Under the pieces are notes generated by a model. That model ran no database searches, was not told the DNA's origin, and was given only the letters and a program-made list of their open reading frames with translations. This document shows, in pieces, positions 50,664-60,135 of a DNA stretch of 64,000 bases. Numbering within the stretch: the first letter of the stretch is position 1; each line of letters starts with the position of its first letter. The position numbers and the translations under genes were made by a program. This DNA is from CAZYBO01 sp964645205. Its GTDB lineage: Bacteria; Pseudomonadota; Alphaproteobacteria; Rickettsiales; SXRF01. Location: assembly GCA_964645205.1 (NCBI GenBank), contig CAZYBO010000001.1, forward strand, positions 62,001 to 126,000, given 5' to 3'.

Positions 50664-50690
50664 GGCGACCCCTTCACATACAAGGACGCA

Positions 50691-51719
50691 ATGATGACGA
50701 AGAAAACCGACAACCCGATTTCACGCTACCTGCGCAAGCCCGTCGAAAAAACGAAGGACGAGGCGGCATCGCTGTACGAGCTGAAAGCTGAGATCGAGCT
50801 GCTCACCTCCTATTCCACTGACACGATTTATCGCCTGCGTTACGACACCATGCAGTATGACTACATCAGCCCGGCCATCGTGCGCCTGATCGGGTTCACG
50901 CAGGAGGAAATTCAGCGCATGGGCATACGCACGCTTATTCTTGAAACCCGTATCGTCAACAATGCGCTCAAGCCTTTAGAATCATTTGACTATCTGGAAG
51001 AAAACCGCAAGCGCGGCGATGTCAGCAAGTGGCAGGCCGATTACCTCATGCGCACCAAGGATGGCCGTAAAATCTGGGTGGCCGACATTTCCTACCCGTG
51101 GTTCGATGACAAGGGCGCGATCGTCGGCTCCGTGGGCAGCTTGCGCGACATCACCGAACGTGTGCAGGCCGAAACGCAGGCGCAGGAAGAAATTTCGCGC
51201 ATGATTAGCACCGACCGCCTGACCGGGCTTGCTACGCGCCACGTATTCTTCGACAAGCTGGAAGACGAACTGAAGCGCATTCGCCGTAGCCACGAAGATT
51301 TATCGGTGCTGTTGATCGACATGGATTATTTTAAAAACATCAATAATAACTACGGCCAGAATGTCGGCGACAAGGTGTTGCAGGGGGTGGCGCGTATCAT
51401 TCGCTCCTGCCTGCGCGAAACGGACACGGGCGCACGCGTCGGCGGCGAGGAATTCGGCGTTGCGCTGCCCGATACGGCTGCTACCGGCGCATACTGGGTG
51501 GCGGAGCGTATCCGCTCGGCGGTCGCCAAGGAAACTTTTGCGCTGGGTGAGGAAAATCATTTATTCGGCTGCACGGTGTCGATCGGTATCGCTTCGGCAC
51601 GGTTCGACCAGAATCTGGATGCCAACACGCTCTACAAAATCGCCGATCAGCGCTTGTTTATCGCCAAACATACCGGCCGCAATCAGGTGTCGATGGATGA
51701 ATTAGTGGAGATGCACTAG
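50691..51719 (+). CDS. PAS-GGDEF diguanylate cyclase
   Basis: This is a cytosolic c-di-GMP synthase of 342 residues from ATG 50691, which is preceded by AAGGA. A PAS domain (about residues 40-155; IVGSVGSLRDITERVQAE at its end) precedes a GGDEF domain (STDRLTGLATRHVFFDKLE; LLIDMDYFKNINNNYG). The active site reads GGEEF at about 251-255. An inhibitory I-site RETD lies five residues before it, so product inhibition is likely. No transmembrane segment is visible; the PAS ligand is unknown. Confidence 0.93.
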   Translation: MMTKKTDNPISRYLRKPVEKTKDEAASLYELKAEIELLTSYSTDTIYRLRYDTMQYDYISPAIVRLIGFTQEEIQRMGIRTLILETRIVNNALKPLESFDYLEENRKRGDVSKWQADYLMRTKDGRKIWVADISYPWFDDKGAIVGSVGSLRDITERVQAETQAQEEISRMISTDRLTGLATRHVFFDKLEDELKRIRRSHEDLSVLLIDMDYFKNINNNYGQNVGDKVLQGVARIIRSCLRETDTGARVGGEEFGVALPDTAATGAYWVAERIRSAVAKETFALGEENHLFGCTVSIGIASARFDQNLDANTLYKIADQRLFIAKHTGRNQVSMDELVEMH

Positions 51720-51723
51720 CGGA

Positions 51724-52206
51724 TTAGTGGCTCGCAGCGCTACGGGCTTCGATTCCCGATGCGCGCTGTTCCTTGACGGAATGCGCATGAAGCGCCCTGC
51801 GAACGGTTATAGGATCGCCGTTTATATAGCGAATCTGGATGCCCACATCGCGCACGATCGTGTCGGCGAGCAATTTTGCCGTGCCATATTCCTGTTCGTC
51901 GGCGGCAAAATCGGAATTGTGGTTCTGTGAACGCACTATTTTTCCCTCAAGGCTGAATTGGTGTGCCAGCGCCTTGTAATCATCGTAATTCATATCCAGA
52001 ACGGCAGCCATCAGGATGATTTGTTCGTGCGTCAGGGGAAATTCACCCGGATTTTTATATGCCTGATGCAGCCCTTTTTCGGCAGCGGTGTGATCCATGA
52101 TCATGAGGGCGGCTTCAAGCACGGCTTCCGTTTGGAAACGCCTGCTGATCCCGACATGGGCAGCGAACGCATCGGATAGGGTGTTTTTTAGCTTGTTCGA
52201 TATCAT
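51724..52206 (-). CDS. Hypothetical protein (160 aa)
   Basis: This is a soluble, mostly helical protein. It contains FAAHVGISRRFQTEAVLEAA, FPLTHEQIILMAAVLDMNYD and a C-terminal part with DTIVRDVGIQIRYINGDPIT. I do not recognise a family. It is convergent with the diguanylate cyclase gene, 4 bp apart. The 127-bp region upstream (52207-52333) is AT-rich and probably contains its promoter. Confidence 0.6.
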   Translation of the reverse strand: MISNKLKNTLSDAFAAHVGISRRFQTEAVLEAALMIMDHTAAEKGLHQAYKNPGEFPLTHEQIILMAAVLDMNYDDYKALAHQFSLEGKIVRSQNHNSDFAADEQEYGTAKLLADTIVRDVGIQIRYINGDPITVRRALHAHSVKEQRASGIEARSAASH

Positions 52207-52333
52207 GTGCGTACACTAAGCCAACAAGTTAATTATTGGTTAATATAACACATTTTCATTAGAATTAACAACCGCATAAAAATTGCAGTTATAATATGAT
52301 TTTTAAGAATAAATGCTGGAATCAGGGCTGCTG

Positions 52334-53131
52334 TCACAAAAGTTTAACATTGGCAGAAAGAGCCTCTATTGAGGCGTCTGGTGCGAACCATTGCAGTGTA
52401 TGTGCCAGTGCCGCCACTTTACCGATAATAGCAAGCGTAGGGGCTTCCAGCGCAGCTTCCGCAACGTCACCCGGCAAATTACGCAGGCTCGACAGCACCA
52501 CACGCTGCTGGCGCGTAGTGCCCTGCGCGATAGCCGCGGCCGGGGTATCGGCGGGCAGGCCATGCGCAATCAGGTTTTCGGAAACGGCCTGAAGGTTGGC
52601 CAGTCCCATATATACTACCAGCGTTGTATCCGGGTCGGCGAGGCTTTGCCAGTTCAGTTCCAGCGGCTCCTCCGCGTCTTCGGCGGTCGTGCGGTGGCCG
52701 GTGACGAAACGCACGCCGGTAGCCAGCCCGCGATGGGTGAGCGGTATGCCCGCGTACGCACCGCAGCCTTGTGCCGAAGTAATGCCGGGGATAATTTCAA
52801 ACGGGATATGCTGTGAAGCAAGCACCAGTGCCTCTTCGCCGCCGCGCCCAAACAGCAGCGGATCGCCGCCTTTCAGCCGCACGACATGCGCGTATTTTTT
52901 CGAGAGCGTCACCAGCAGCGTGTTGATTTCGTCCTGCGTCATCGCTTTCTGCTTGCAGGATTTTCCTGCGAAGAAACGCGGTACGCCCGCAGGCACCAGC
53001 GCCATGATCTCTTCCGACACCAGCCGGTCATAGATCACCGCCTGCGCGCGCGCCAGCGCCTTGTGCGCTTTCAGCGTGAGCAGTTCCGGGTCTCCGGGGC
53101 CTGCGCCTACCAGATAAATCGTGCCAGCCAT
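52334..53131 (-). CDS. cobA: Uroporphyrinogen-III C-methyltransferase
   Basis: This SAM-dependent SUMT methylates uroporphyrinogen III at C2 and C7 to give precorrin-2 for siroheme or cobalamin. It has 265 residues. YLVGAGPGDPELLTLKAHKA and IYDRLVS are at the N-terminus, then VRLKGGDPLLFGRGGEEALV and PGITSAQGCGAYAGIPLTHR. It is a single-domain enzyme without CysG dehydrogenase/ferrochelatase domains and stands alone. The window also encodes a B12-dependent mutase but no other B12 synthesis genes. Confidence 0.95.
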   Translation of the reverse strand: MAGTIYLVGAGPGDPELLTLKAHKALARAQAVIYDRLVSEEIMALVPAGVPRFFAGKSCKQKAMTQDEINTLLVTLSKKYAHVVRLKGGDPLLFGRGGEEALVLASQHIPFEIIPGITSAQGCGAYAGIPLTHRGLATGVRFVTGHRTTAEDAEEPLELNWQSLADPDTTLVVYMGLANLQAVSENLIAHGLPADTPAAAIAQGTTRQQRVVLSSLRNLPGDVAEAALEAPTLAIIGKVAALAHTLQWFAPDASIEALSANVKLL

Positions 53132-53272
53132 ACGTGTCTAACCATTACCAATTTGTAATGCGTTTCATGTTTGTTCGTTATTGCTATTAATGCCGGTTTA
53201 TGGATATATATGCACAGTGACCAAACCCGACAATGGTACAACGAATTAATAGCTTATAAGGAATATCATCGT

Positions 53273-53782
53273 ATGCACAGCAGAAAAATACTCGCTTTCG
53301 TGACCGCCGCCGTCGTATTGACCGGCTGTAACGAACCCATGGGGCAGCCCGGCCGCGGCGTTATGCAGGGCGGCGGCGTAAATAAGCAGGACATCGGCAC
53401 GCTCGCGGGCGCAATCGGCGGCGGCATCATCGGCAGCAATGTCGGCGGCGGCAAAGGCGCTATTGCAGGCACCATCGCAGGCACGTTGCTCGGCGGCGCA
53501 ATCGGCAATTCCATCGGCGCATCGCTCGATAAGGCGGACATCGCGCAATACAACGCCACCTCCCAGCGTGCGCTGGAAACCGGTCAGCCCGGCCAGTCGC
53601 TGCCGTGGAAAAATCCACAGACCGGCAACTACGGTACCGTTACCCCGTCCAATTATTATCAGGACGCCAACGGCATGTATTGTCGCGAATACAGCCAAAC
53701 CATCACCGTCGGCGGCAAAACCCAGAAAGGGTATGGCACCGCGTGCCGTCAGCCGGACGGTTCGTGGAAAATCGTCGAATAA
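53273..53782 (+). CDS. 17-kDa surface antigen-like lipoprotein
   Basis: The protein has 169 residues from ATG 53273, which is preceded by AAGGA. The signal peptide has lipobox VVLTGC (Cys19). A glycine-zipper membrane segment follows (LAGAIGGGIIGSNVGGGKGA; GTLLGGAIGNSIGASLD). The C-terminal domain YCREYSQTITVGGKTQKGYG, then TACRQPDGSWKIVE, matches the RT0821/17-kDa surface antigen family, which is common in Rickettsiales and other Alphaproteobacteria. It is probably an outer-membrane lipoprotein. Confidence 0.9.
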   Translation: MHSRKILAFVTAAVVLTGCNEPMGQPGRGVMQGGGVNKQDIGTLAGAIGGGIIGSNVGGGKGAIAGTIAGTLLGGAIGNSIGASLDKADIAQYNATSQRALETGQPGQSLPWKNPQTGNYGTVTPSNYYQDANGMYCREYSQTITVGGKTQKGYGTACRQPDGSWKIVE

Positions 53783-53806
53783 CCCAGTTCGCTTGAAGTT
53801 ATTCGG

Positions 53807-54646
53807 ATGACGGAAGAATCTACCAACGAGCCGAGCGTACCCACCGGTACGCTCATGGCCGGTAAGCGCGGCCTTATCATGGGCGTGGCTAACGACAAGT
53901 CGCTGGCATGGGGTATTGCGAAATACCTGCATGCGCAGGGCGCGACCACGGCGTTTACGTATCAGGGCGAGGCGCTTGAAAAGCGCGTGCGCCCGCTGGC
54001 GGCCAGCATCGGCTCGGATGTGATCCTCCCGTGCGACGTTACCGATATGGCGAGCATGGACGCGGTATTCGCCGCGCTCAAACAAAAATGGGGGACGCTT
54101 GATTTCCTCGTCCATGCCATCGCCTATTCCGACAAGAACGAATTGAAGGGCAAATATCTCGATACCACGCTCGACAATTTCCTGATGACGATGAACATCT
54201 CCTGCTATTCCTTCACCGCGCTCGCCAAACGCGCGAGCGAAATGATGAATAATGGCGGTAGCCTGGTGACGCTCACCTATCTGGGCGCAGAACGCGTGAT
54301 CCCGCACTACAATGTGATGGGCGTCGCAAAATCCGCTCTGGAAGCCAGCGTGCGCTATCTCGCCGCCGATCTTGGAGACCGCAATATCCGCGTCAACGCC
54401 ATCTCTGCAGGGCCGGTGAAAACGTTGGCCGCCAGCGGTATCGGCGATTTCCGCTATATTTTGAAATGGAACGAATACAACTCACCGCTCAAGCGCAACA
54501 CCACCATTGAAGACGTGGGCGGCGCGGGTCTCTACCTGCTCTCCGATTTAGGGCAGGGCACAACGGGTGAAGTGCTGCATGTCGATTCCGGTTACCATGT
54601 CGTCGGCATGAAAAATCCCGACGCGCCGGACATTGCGACGGTATAG
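53807..54646 (+). CDS. fabI: Enoyl-[ACP] reductase FabI
   Basis: FabI is the NADH-dependent enoyl-ACP reductase of type II fatty acid synthesis. In 279 residues the nucleotide-binding LIMGVANDKSLAWGIAK is at about 23-39. The catalytic Tyr168 and Lys175 lie in HYNVMGVAKSALEASVRYLA, and the substrate loop SAGPVKTLAASGI is present. The N-terminus is about 15 residues longer than in E. coli. Confidence 0.96.
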   Translation: MTEESTNEPSVPTGTLMAGKRGLIMGVANDKSLAWGIAKYLHAQGATTAFTYQGEALEKRVRPLAASIGSDVILPCDVTDMASMDAVFAALKQKWGTLDFLVHAIAYSDKNELKGKYLDTTLDNFLMTMNISCYSFTALAKRASEMMNNGGSLVTLTYLGAERVIPHYNVMGVAKSALEASVRYLAADLGDRNIRVNAISAGPVKTLAASGIGDFRYILKWNEYNSPLKRNTTIEDVGGAGLYLLSDLGQGTTGEVLHVDSGYHVVGMKNPDAPDIATV

Positions 54647-54656
54647 CTAATAAAAA

Positions 54657-55082
54657 TTAGCTTCCTCTCAGTTTTGTAGATGCCGCTTTTTCGTCTGTAC
54701 GCTGCCTAGCCCAAAAACCTTCATTGAGCTTATTGGCTTCGCGCACAAGGTGCTCTGTTTCCCAGTGATTGACCCCGATATGCGAGGCGGCAAAATACGC
54801 CGGTATATGATCCAAAAGCTGCCGCTTTAAAAATTCCGGCGACAGCATATGTGCGGCCATGTAAATCTCAGTGGGAGAAAATGCCGTATTCGTTTCCAGA
54901 TCCTCGCGCTTCACGAAATCGGCCATCGCTTCCGGCGTTTTGGCTTCGAGTGTGAATATCACATAGGGCAACTGATCTCCCGAAATTTTTCGATAGGCGT
55001 TCACCGTAAAATCGGGAACGTTGGTGGCGCAGCTACCAACCGTCTGCATGCCATCTTTGCTTTCGTAATTGGGCATAAACAC
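54657..55082 (-). CDS. Hypothetical protein (141 aa)
   Basis: Unknown soluble protein. It includes GSCATNVPDFTVNAYRKISG, PYVIFTLEAKTPEAMADFVK, FSPTEIYMAAHMLSPEFLKR and IGVNHWETEHLVREANKLNE. There is an alternative start at Met3. It is convergent with fabI, ends 10 bp past it, and is divergent from aroC. I see no motif that indicates function. Confidence 0.6.
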   Translation of the reverse strand: MFMPNYESKDGMQTVGSCATNVPDFTVNAYRKISGDQLPYVIFTLEAKTPEAMADFVKREDLETNTAFSPTEIYMAAHMLSPEFLKRQLLDHIPAYFAASHIGVNHWETEHLVREANKLNEGFWARQRTDEKAASTKLRGS

Positions 55083-55168
55083 ACTCGCGTAAAAACATTA
55101 TACAATCAGGAATACTGTGGTTAGTATTAGATCACTCACACCAATAAGTAAATATGCATTAATATTTT

Positions 55169-56236
55169 ATGTCTTTCAATAGCTTTGGCCACCTATTCCG
55201 TTTCACCACCTGGGGCGAAAGCCATGGCGAAGCCATCGGCTGCGTGGTTGACGGCATACCCTCGCTCATTCCCTTATCTGAAGCCGACATCCAGCCGTGG
55301 CTGGACGCGCGCAAGCCCGCGCAGTCGCGCTACACCACCCAGCGCAAGGAATCCGACACGGTGAAAATTCTCTCCGGTGTGTTTGAAGGAAAAACCACCG
55401 GCGCGCCGGTCAGTCTCGTGATTTTCAACGAAGACCAGAAATCGAAAGATTACGACGACATCAAGGATAAATTCCGCCCCGGCCATGCCGACTATACCTA
55501 CTGGGCAAAATACGGCATCCGCGACTATCGTGGAGGCGGACGCTCTTCCGCGCGTGAAACCGCGATGCGCGTGGCCGCCGGTGCGATCGCACGAAAAATT
55601 TTAGGCGGCATCACCATCAAAGGCGCGATGGTGCAAATGGGCGACGACGCGATCGACCGCAGCAAGCTGAACTGGTCAGAAATCGACAAAAATCCCTTCT
55701 GGTGCCCGGATGCAGGCGCAGCCAAGCGCTGGGAAACCTTACTCGACGGCATTCGCAAAGAGGGTTCTTCCATTGGCGCGGTGATTGAAGTCGTCGCAGA
55801 AAACGTGCCCGCCGGACTTGGCGCGCCGATTTACGCGAAACTCGATGCCGACCTTGCGTCGGCCATGATGAGCATCAACGCCGTCAAAGGCGTAGAAATC
55901 GGCGACGGATTTGCCGCAGCCAGCTTGCGCGGTGAGGAAAACGCCGACCGCATGCGCATGAAAAACGGCGCGGTCGAATTCCAGTCCAACCACGCGGGCG
56001 GGATACTCGGCGGCATTTCCAGCGGCCAGCCGGTGGTAGTGCGCTTCGCGGTGAAGCCCACCAGTTCCATCTTGTCCGAAGTCGAAACCGTGGATAAGCA
56101 CGGCAAAGATACCACCATCATGACCAAAGGCCGCCACGACCCATGCGTAGGCATCCGCGCCGTGCCGGTGGGCGAAGCAATGCTGGCCTGCGTGCTGGCC
56201 GATCATCTGCTGATGCAACGTGCGCTCAAGGGATAA
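55169..56236 (+). CDS. aroC: Chorismate synthase
   Basis: AroC makes chorismate from EPSP using reduced FMN, the last step of the shikimate pathway. In 355 residues the three signatures are GESHGEAIGCVVDGIPSLIP, YRGGGRSSARETAMRVAAGA and the C-terminal KGRHDPCVGIRAVPVGEAM. It is followed after 4 bp by the AsmA-like gene. Confidence 0.97.
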   Translation: MSFNSFGHLFRFTTWGESHGEAIGCVVDGIPSLIPLSEADIQPWLDARKPAQSRYTTQRKESDTVKILSGVFEGKTTGAPVSLVIFNEDQKSKDYDDIKDKFRPGHADYTYWAKYGIRDYRGGGRSSARETAMRVAAGAIARKILGGITIKGAMVQMGDDAIDRSKLNWSEIDKNPFWCPDAGAAKRWETLLDGIRKEGSSIGAVIEVVAENVPAGLGAPIYAKLDADLASAMMSINAVKGVEIGDGFAAASLRGEENADRMRMKNGAVEFQSNHAGGILGGISSGQPVVVRFAVKPTSSILSEVETVDKHGKDTTIMTKGRHDPCVGIRAVPVGEAMLACVLADHLLMQRALKG

Positions 56237-56240
56237 CGCG

Positions 56241-57650
56241 ATGAAAAAACTATTATGGATATTCACCACACTGATCGGCCTGCTCATCGCAGCAGGGCTC
56301 ATCGCACCGATGTTCATTTCCGAAGAGATGGTGAAAGAAAAACTCATCGCCACCGTGCAGGAAAATACCGGCAGGAAATTATCCATCGGCGGTAAATTTT
56401 CCGTGCGCTTCTTTCCTGTCGCGGGGATTACTATGGAAGATGTAACGCTTGCAGGCGGAGGTGCCGCGCCGCTGGCTGCGAAATCGGTGGAAGTAGACGT
56501 AGCTGTGGTGCCGCTGCTGAGCGGTACGGTGGATGTGCAGAAAGTGCGGGTGGACAGCAACGGTATCACCACCGCATTGCGCGGCGTATTTGCGAACAAT
56601 AAATTTTCCGGCGAGGTGGATTTCGCGTTTGGCCAGACCAAAGCGGCGGGCACCATCGATATGGCGTTGAACAAAGCGGGGCCATACGTGGCGCTTAACC
56701 TGAAAGCCAATGTCCTCGATTTCAACGCGCTGATGCCGGTAGCGCAACCGGGTGCGGAACCTGCCGCAAAAGCGCAACCTGCGCCGCACACACAGGAAGG
56801 CTGGAGCACGGAGCCGATCGATTTATCCTTCCTTAAATCGTTCAACGCCACGATTTCCATCGAAGCGGAAGGGCTGAAAGCCAAGGAAATTACAATTGGC
56901 GCACTGACGTTGAAAGCGAAAGTGGAAAACGGCAAACTCACCGCCGACATTACCACCGATCAGATGTACGGCGGTAAGGCACATATCACCGGCATCGCCG
57001 ACAGCAGCGGTGCGTTTGAAAAGCACCTGAAACTTGAAAATGTACAGATGGAACCGTTGCTCGTAGACGCTTCCGGTAGCGACCGATTAAGCGGCTCGGC
57101 CACCATAACCGCCGATATATCCGGGCGCGGCAAAAACCAGCGCGAGATGGTGGAATCGCTACAGGGCACCAGCCGTATCAGCATTCTCGATGGTGCGATC
57201 AAAGGCGCGAACATCGCGGATATGGTTCGCAATGTGCAATCCGCCTTCAAGCAGGTGGACAAAACCGCGCAAAAAACCGATTTCGCCGAACTCTCCGGCA
57301 GCTTCACCATCAACCGTGGCATCGCGCACAATTCCGACCTTGCGATGAAAGCGCCGCTGATGCGCTTATCCGGCGAAGGCGACATCAACCTGCCGGAGCG
57401 CACGATCAATTACCGCCTCAATCCGCAAGTGGTGGAAACGATCCAGGGGCAGGGCGGCAAAGATAAAGAAGGGTTGGCGGTTCCCATCATCGTGGAAGGC
57501 AGCCTAGAAAACCCGAGCTGGCGTCCTGATTTACAGGGGCTTGTTCAGGAGACACTCAAAAACCCTGAGAAAATCAAGGAAACCGTCGGCACGATCAAGG
57601 ACGAGATCAAGAAAAAAGGTGGGCTGAAGGAATTGCTGAAAGGGTTTTAG
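56241..57650 (+). CDS. AsmA family protein
   Basis: This is a 469-residue envelope protein from ATG 56241; earlier in-frame codons overlap aroC. One N-terminal transmembrane helix (about residues 4-24) is followed by a large beta-rich periplasmic part, with LSIGGKFSVRFFPVAGITME near the start and the AsmA C-terminal block (LSGEGDINLPERTINYRLNP; VPIIVEGSLENPSWRPDLQG). AsmA-like proteins are implicated in phospholipid transport between the membranes. Its 3' end overlaps hisI by 4 bp. Confidence 0.9.
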   Translation: MKKLLWIFTTLIGLLIAAGLIAPMFISEEMVKEKLIATVQENTGRKLSIGGKFSVRFFPVAGITMEDVTLAGGGAAPLAAKSVEVDVAVVPLLSGTVDVQKVRVDSNGITTALRGVFANNKFSGEVDFAFGQTKAAGTIDMALNKAGPYVALNLKANVLDFNALMPVAQPGAEPAAKAQPAPHTQEGWSTEPIDLSFLKSFNATISIEAEGLKAKEITIGALTLKAKVENGKLTADITTDQMYGGKAHITGIADSSGAFEKHLKLENVQMEPLLVDASGSDRLSGSATITADISGRGKNQREMVESLQGTSRISILDGAIKGANIADMVRNVQSAFKQVDKTAQKTDFAELSGSFTINRGIAHNSDLAMKAPLMRLSGEGDINLPERTINYRLNPQVVETIQGQGGKDKEGLAVPIIVEGSLENPSWRPDLQGLVQETLKNPEKIKETVGTIKDEIKKKGGLKELLKGF

Positions 57651-57985
57651 GCTTCCGTAAAAAAGCACGTCCGCTCGCCCGTATGACACGCCGCGCCGAC
57701 CTGCTCGACCTTAAGCAGCAGCGTATCCCCGTCACAATCGATAAAAAACCCCTTGAGCGTTTGCGTGTGGCCGGAGGTTTCGCCCTTGCGCCATAGCGAT
57801 TTACGGGAGCGCGACCAGTAATGCACATTCCCCGTTTGCAGGGTTTTTTCGATGGCTTCGCGGTTCATCCATGCCATCATGAGCACTTCACCGCTATCGT
57901 GCCGCTGGGCGATGGCCGGCACCAGCCCGTTCGCATCGAACGCGATTTTCGCAATAACCCCGGCAATATCAATTTTTTTATTCAT
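57647..57985 (-). CDS. hisI: Phosphoribosyl-AMP cyclohydrolase
   Basis: HisI opens the purine ring of PR-AMP in histidine synthesis. In 112 residues MMAWMNREAIEKTLQTGNVH, SRKSLWRKGETSGHTQTL and DCDGDTLLLKVEQVGAACHT with GERTCFF contain the Mg (DCDGD) and Zn (Cys) sites. It is monofunctional (no HisE domain) and separate from other his genes. Confidence 0.96.
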   Translation of the reverse strand: MNKKIDIAGVIAKIAFDANGLVPAIAQRHDSGEVLMMAWMNREAIEKTLQTGNVHYWSRSRKSLWRKGETSGHTQTLKGFFIDCDGDTLLLKVEQVGAACHTGERTCFFTEA

Positions 57986-58017
57986 GGCAGCCGCTTTTTA
58001 CTCTACAGATAGGGGTT

Positions 58018-58749
58018 ATGTCACAGGATTTCGATAATAACACGCTGATTTCCGCCGAAGGATTGGAAAAGTCCTACGGCGCGAACCGTATCCTGCACAA
58101 TGTAAGCCTTCAGGTGGAGCCGCGCAAGATATTGACGGTGATCGGTCCCAATGGTAGCGGGAAAACCACACTCCTCAAATTGCTATTAGGCTTGGAAACG
58201 CCCGATAAAGGCACGGTCAAGCGCATGCCCGGCCTGCGCATCGGCTATATGCCGCAGAAACTCGCCATCGACCCGTTTTTGCCGGTGACTGTCGGCTGGT
58301 TCCTTTCGCTTAGCGCAAAGGGCAATCAGGACGCCATCGCGCCGCTTACCGCCGAAACCGGCATTTCGCACAAGTTGAATACGCCGCTGCAAGCCATCTC
58401 CGGTGGTGAATTGCAGCGCGTGCTGCTCACGCGCGCATTGCTCGCCGCGCCGCAACTGCTGGTACTCGACGAGCCCGCGCAGGGCGTGGATGTCAACGGG
58501 CAGGCCACGCTGTACGACCTCATTTCGCACGTCGCGCGCGCGCATCATTGCGCGGTGCTGATGGTGTCGCACGATTTACATCTCGTGATGTCATCCACCG
58601 ACCACGTCATCTGCCTGAACCACCATATCTGCTGCTCCGGCCACCCGCATTCCGTGCGCGGCGACCCGGCGTTCGCGGCGCTGTTCGGCAAGCATGTCGC
58701 CGACAGCCTTGCGGTATACACCCACCATCACGACCATGACCACGCATGA
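58018..58749 (+). CDS. znuC: Zinc ABC transporter ATP-binding protein ZnuC
   Basis: ZnuC is the ATPase of the high-affinity zinc importer. In 243 residues Walker A is VIGPNGSGKTTLLKLLLGL, the Q-loop region is RIGYMPQKLAIDPFLPVTV, the ABC signature is ISGGELQRVLLTRALLAAP, and Walker B is LLVLDEPAQGVDV. The His-rich tail (THHHDHDHA) is a zinc-family trait. It overlaps znuB by 4 bp. The binding protein ZnuA and regulator Zur are not in the window. Confidence 0.93.
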   Translation: MSQDFDNNTLISAEGLEKSYGANRILHNVSLQVEPRKILTVIGPNGSGKTTLLKLLLGLETPDKGTVKRMPGLRIGYMPQKLAIDPFLPVTVGWFLSLSAKGNQDAIAPLTAETGISHKLNTPLQAISGGELQRVLLTRALLAAPQLLVLDEPAQGVDVNGQATLYDLISHVARAHHCAVLMVSHDLHLVMSSTDHVICLNHHICCSGHPHSVRGDPAFAALFGKHVADSLAVYTHHHDHDHA

Positions 58750-59549
58750 TGTTATTTGAACCGTTCATCCTCAGGGCACTCGCGGCGGGCATCGGCATCG
58801 CGCTCATGAGCGGTGTGCTCGGCTGTTTCATCGTCTGGCAGCGGTTGGCCTATTTCGGCGATACGATCGCGCACGCGGCGCTGCTCGGTGTCGTGCTCGC
58901 GCTGCTGCTGGATATTCCGCCGGAAGCGGGCGTCGTATGCATCGCGCTGCTGGTGGCGGCGAGCGTCGCCTATTTCCAGCGCCGCCAGCAACTTGGCGCC
59001 GATACGCTGCTTGGTATCGCCGCGCACGCGGCACTGGCGCTCGGTCTCGTGCTACTATCGCTATCGCGCACGGTGACGGTGGACATCAACCATTATTTGT
59101 TCGGCGACATACTCGCCGTCAATTCGGGAGACCTGTTGCGCATCTGGTTGTGCGCATTCGTAGTACTGGCGATTGTCAGGCACCAATGGCGTGACCTCAT
59201 GCGCATCACGCTGCATCCCGACATCGCGCAGGTTGAAGGCGTAAACACCCAGCGCACACGGCTGGCGTTGATGCTGGTGATCGCGCTGGTGGTGGCGGTG
59301 TCGATCAAGATCGTGGGCATGCTGCTTATTACCTCGCTGCTCATCCTGCCTGCCGCCTGCGCGCGCGGTTTTGCACGCACGCCCACGCAAATGGTGCTGG
59401 CTGCCACGCTTGCGGGCATCTTCGCCGTTACCGGCGGGCTATCTGCCTCCGCGCTACTCGATACCCCTTCGGGGCCTTCCATTATTCTGGCTGCGATGGC
59501 GCTATTCCTCGGCACGGCTTTCGCAAAAAGATTAATGAATTCAAGATGA
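58746..59549 (+). CDS. znuB: Zinc ABC transporter permease ZnuB
   Basis: This is an ABC-3 family permease of 267 residues with about seven to eight transmembrane helices. Typical blocks are GVLGCFIVWQRLAYFGDTIA with HAALLGVVLAL, GDILAVNSGDLLRIW and SIKIVGMLLITSLLILPAA. It forms the membrane channel for zinc (or possibly manganese) import with ZnuC. Confidence 0.93.
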   Translation: MMLFEPFILRALAAGIGIALMSGVLGCFIVWQRLAYFGDTIAHAALLGVVLALLLDIPPEAGVVCIALLVAASVAYFQRRQQLGADTLLGIAAHAALALGLVLLSLSRTVTVDINHYLFGDILAVNSGDLLRIWLCAFVVLAIVRHQWRDLMRITLHPDIAQVEGVNTQRTRLALMLVIALVVAVSIKIVGMLLITSLLILPAACARGFARTPTQMVLAATLAGIFAVTGGLSASALLDTPSGPSIILAAMALFLGTAFAKRLMNSR

Positions 59550-59630
59550 TTCGCGTTGTCTTAAAAGTTTCATAAATCTCAGGTACTTCGTATATTGCCT
59601 GTAGCAGCTGTGCATGGTAATTTACACCCT

Positions 59631-60113
59631 ATGAGTGAAAATACGTCGCAAACGCCAACCGCACCTAAAGAACCTGCCGCCGCTCCCGGCACGGCGCCGA
59701 ACGTCATCGCTTATGGCGTATCCGGCGCGGTGGGGCTTGGCTATGGTGCCAGCGCAGTGAGTAATGATTTTTACAATCATTTGCGCAATCGCGGGGTGTT
59801 TGACGTTCCCAGAGATGTACTGAACGAAGAAATCAGAGCAATATTCAAGGACGAAACGGTAGTAAAAGACGTATCGCAAAAATTACGCGAAGCGAACACT
59901 GCATACCGGTCTAAAGTAAAAGACATCATCGAAGCCAAAGGCTTTAAAAGCGTATTTAAACGCTTTAACTCGCTGAACACCAACCACAAGCTCGACATCG
60001 GCATGAAAGTATTCACCGCCGCCGGTATCAGCCTCGGCGTGATGTTCGCCGTTACCAACAGCAAAAGTCTGTTCTCCAGCATTCTCGGCAAAGACGACGC
60101 GCAGTCCCGCTGA
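59631..60113 (+). CDS. Hypothetical protein with two hydrophobic segments (160 aa)
   Basis: I start it at MSENTSQTPTAPKEPAAAPG (ATG 59631). A Pro/Ala-rich N-terminus is followed by a glycine-rich hydrophobic stretch (AYGVSGAVGLGYGASAVSND), then a charged helical region (about residues 60-120) and a C-terminal hydrophobic stretch (FTAAGISLGVMFAVTNSKSL). The layout of a disordered N-terminus followed by a G-rich hydrophobic segment recalls the two genes at 1-1525; homology is not established. Confidence 0.6.
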   Translation: MSENTSQTPTAPKEPAAAPGTAPNVIAYGVSGAVGLGYGASAVSNDFYNHLRNRGVFDVPRDVLNEEIRAIFKDETVVKDVSQKLREANTAYRSKVKDIIEAKGFKSVFKRFNSLNTNHKLDIGMKVFTAAGISLGVMFAVTNSKSLFSSILGKDDAQSR

Positions 60114-60135
60114 TTATTTGCCCCATTGTTTTCTT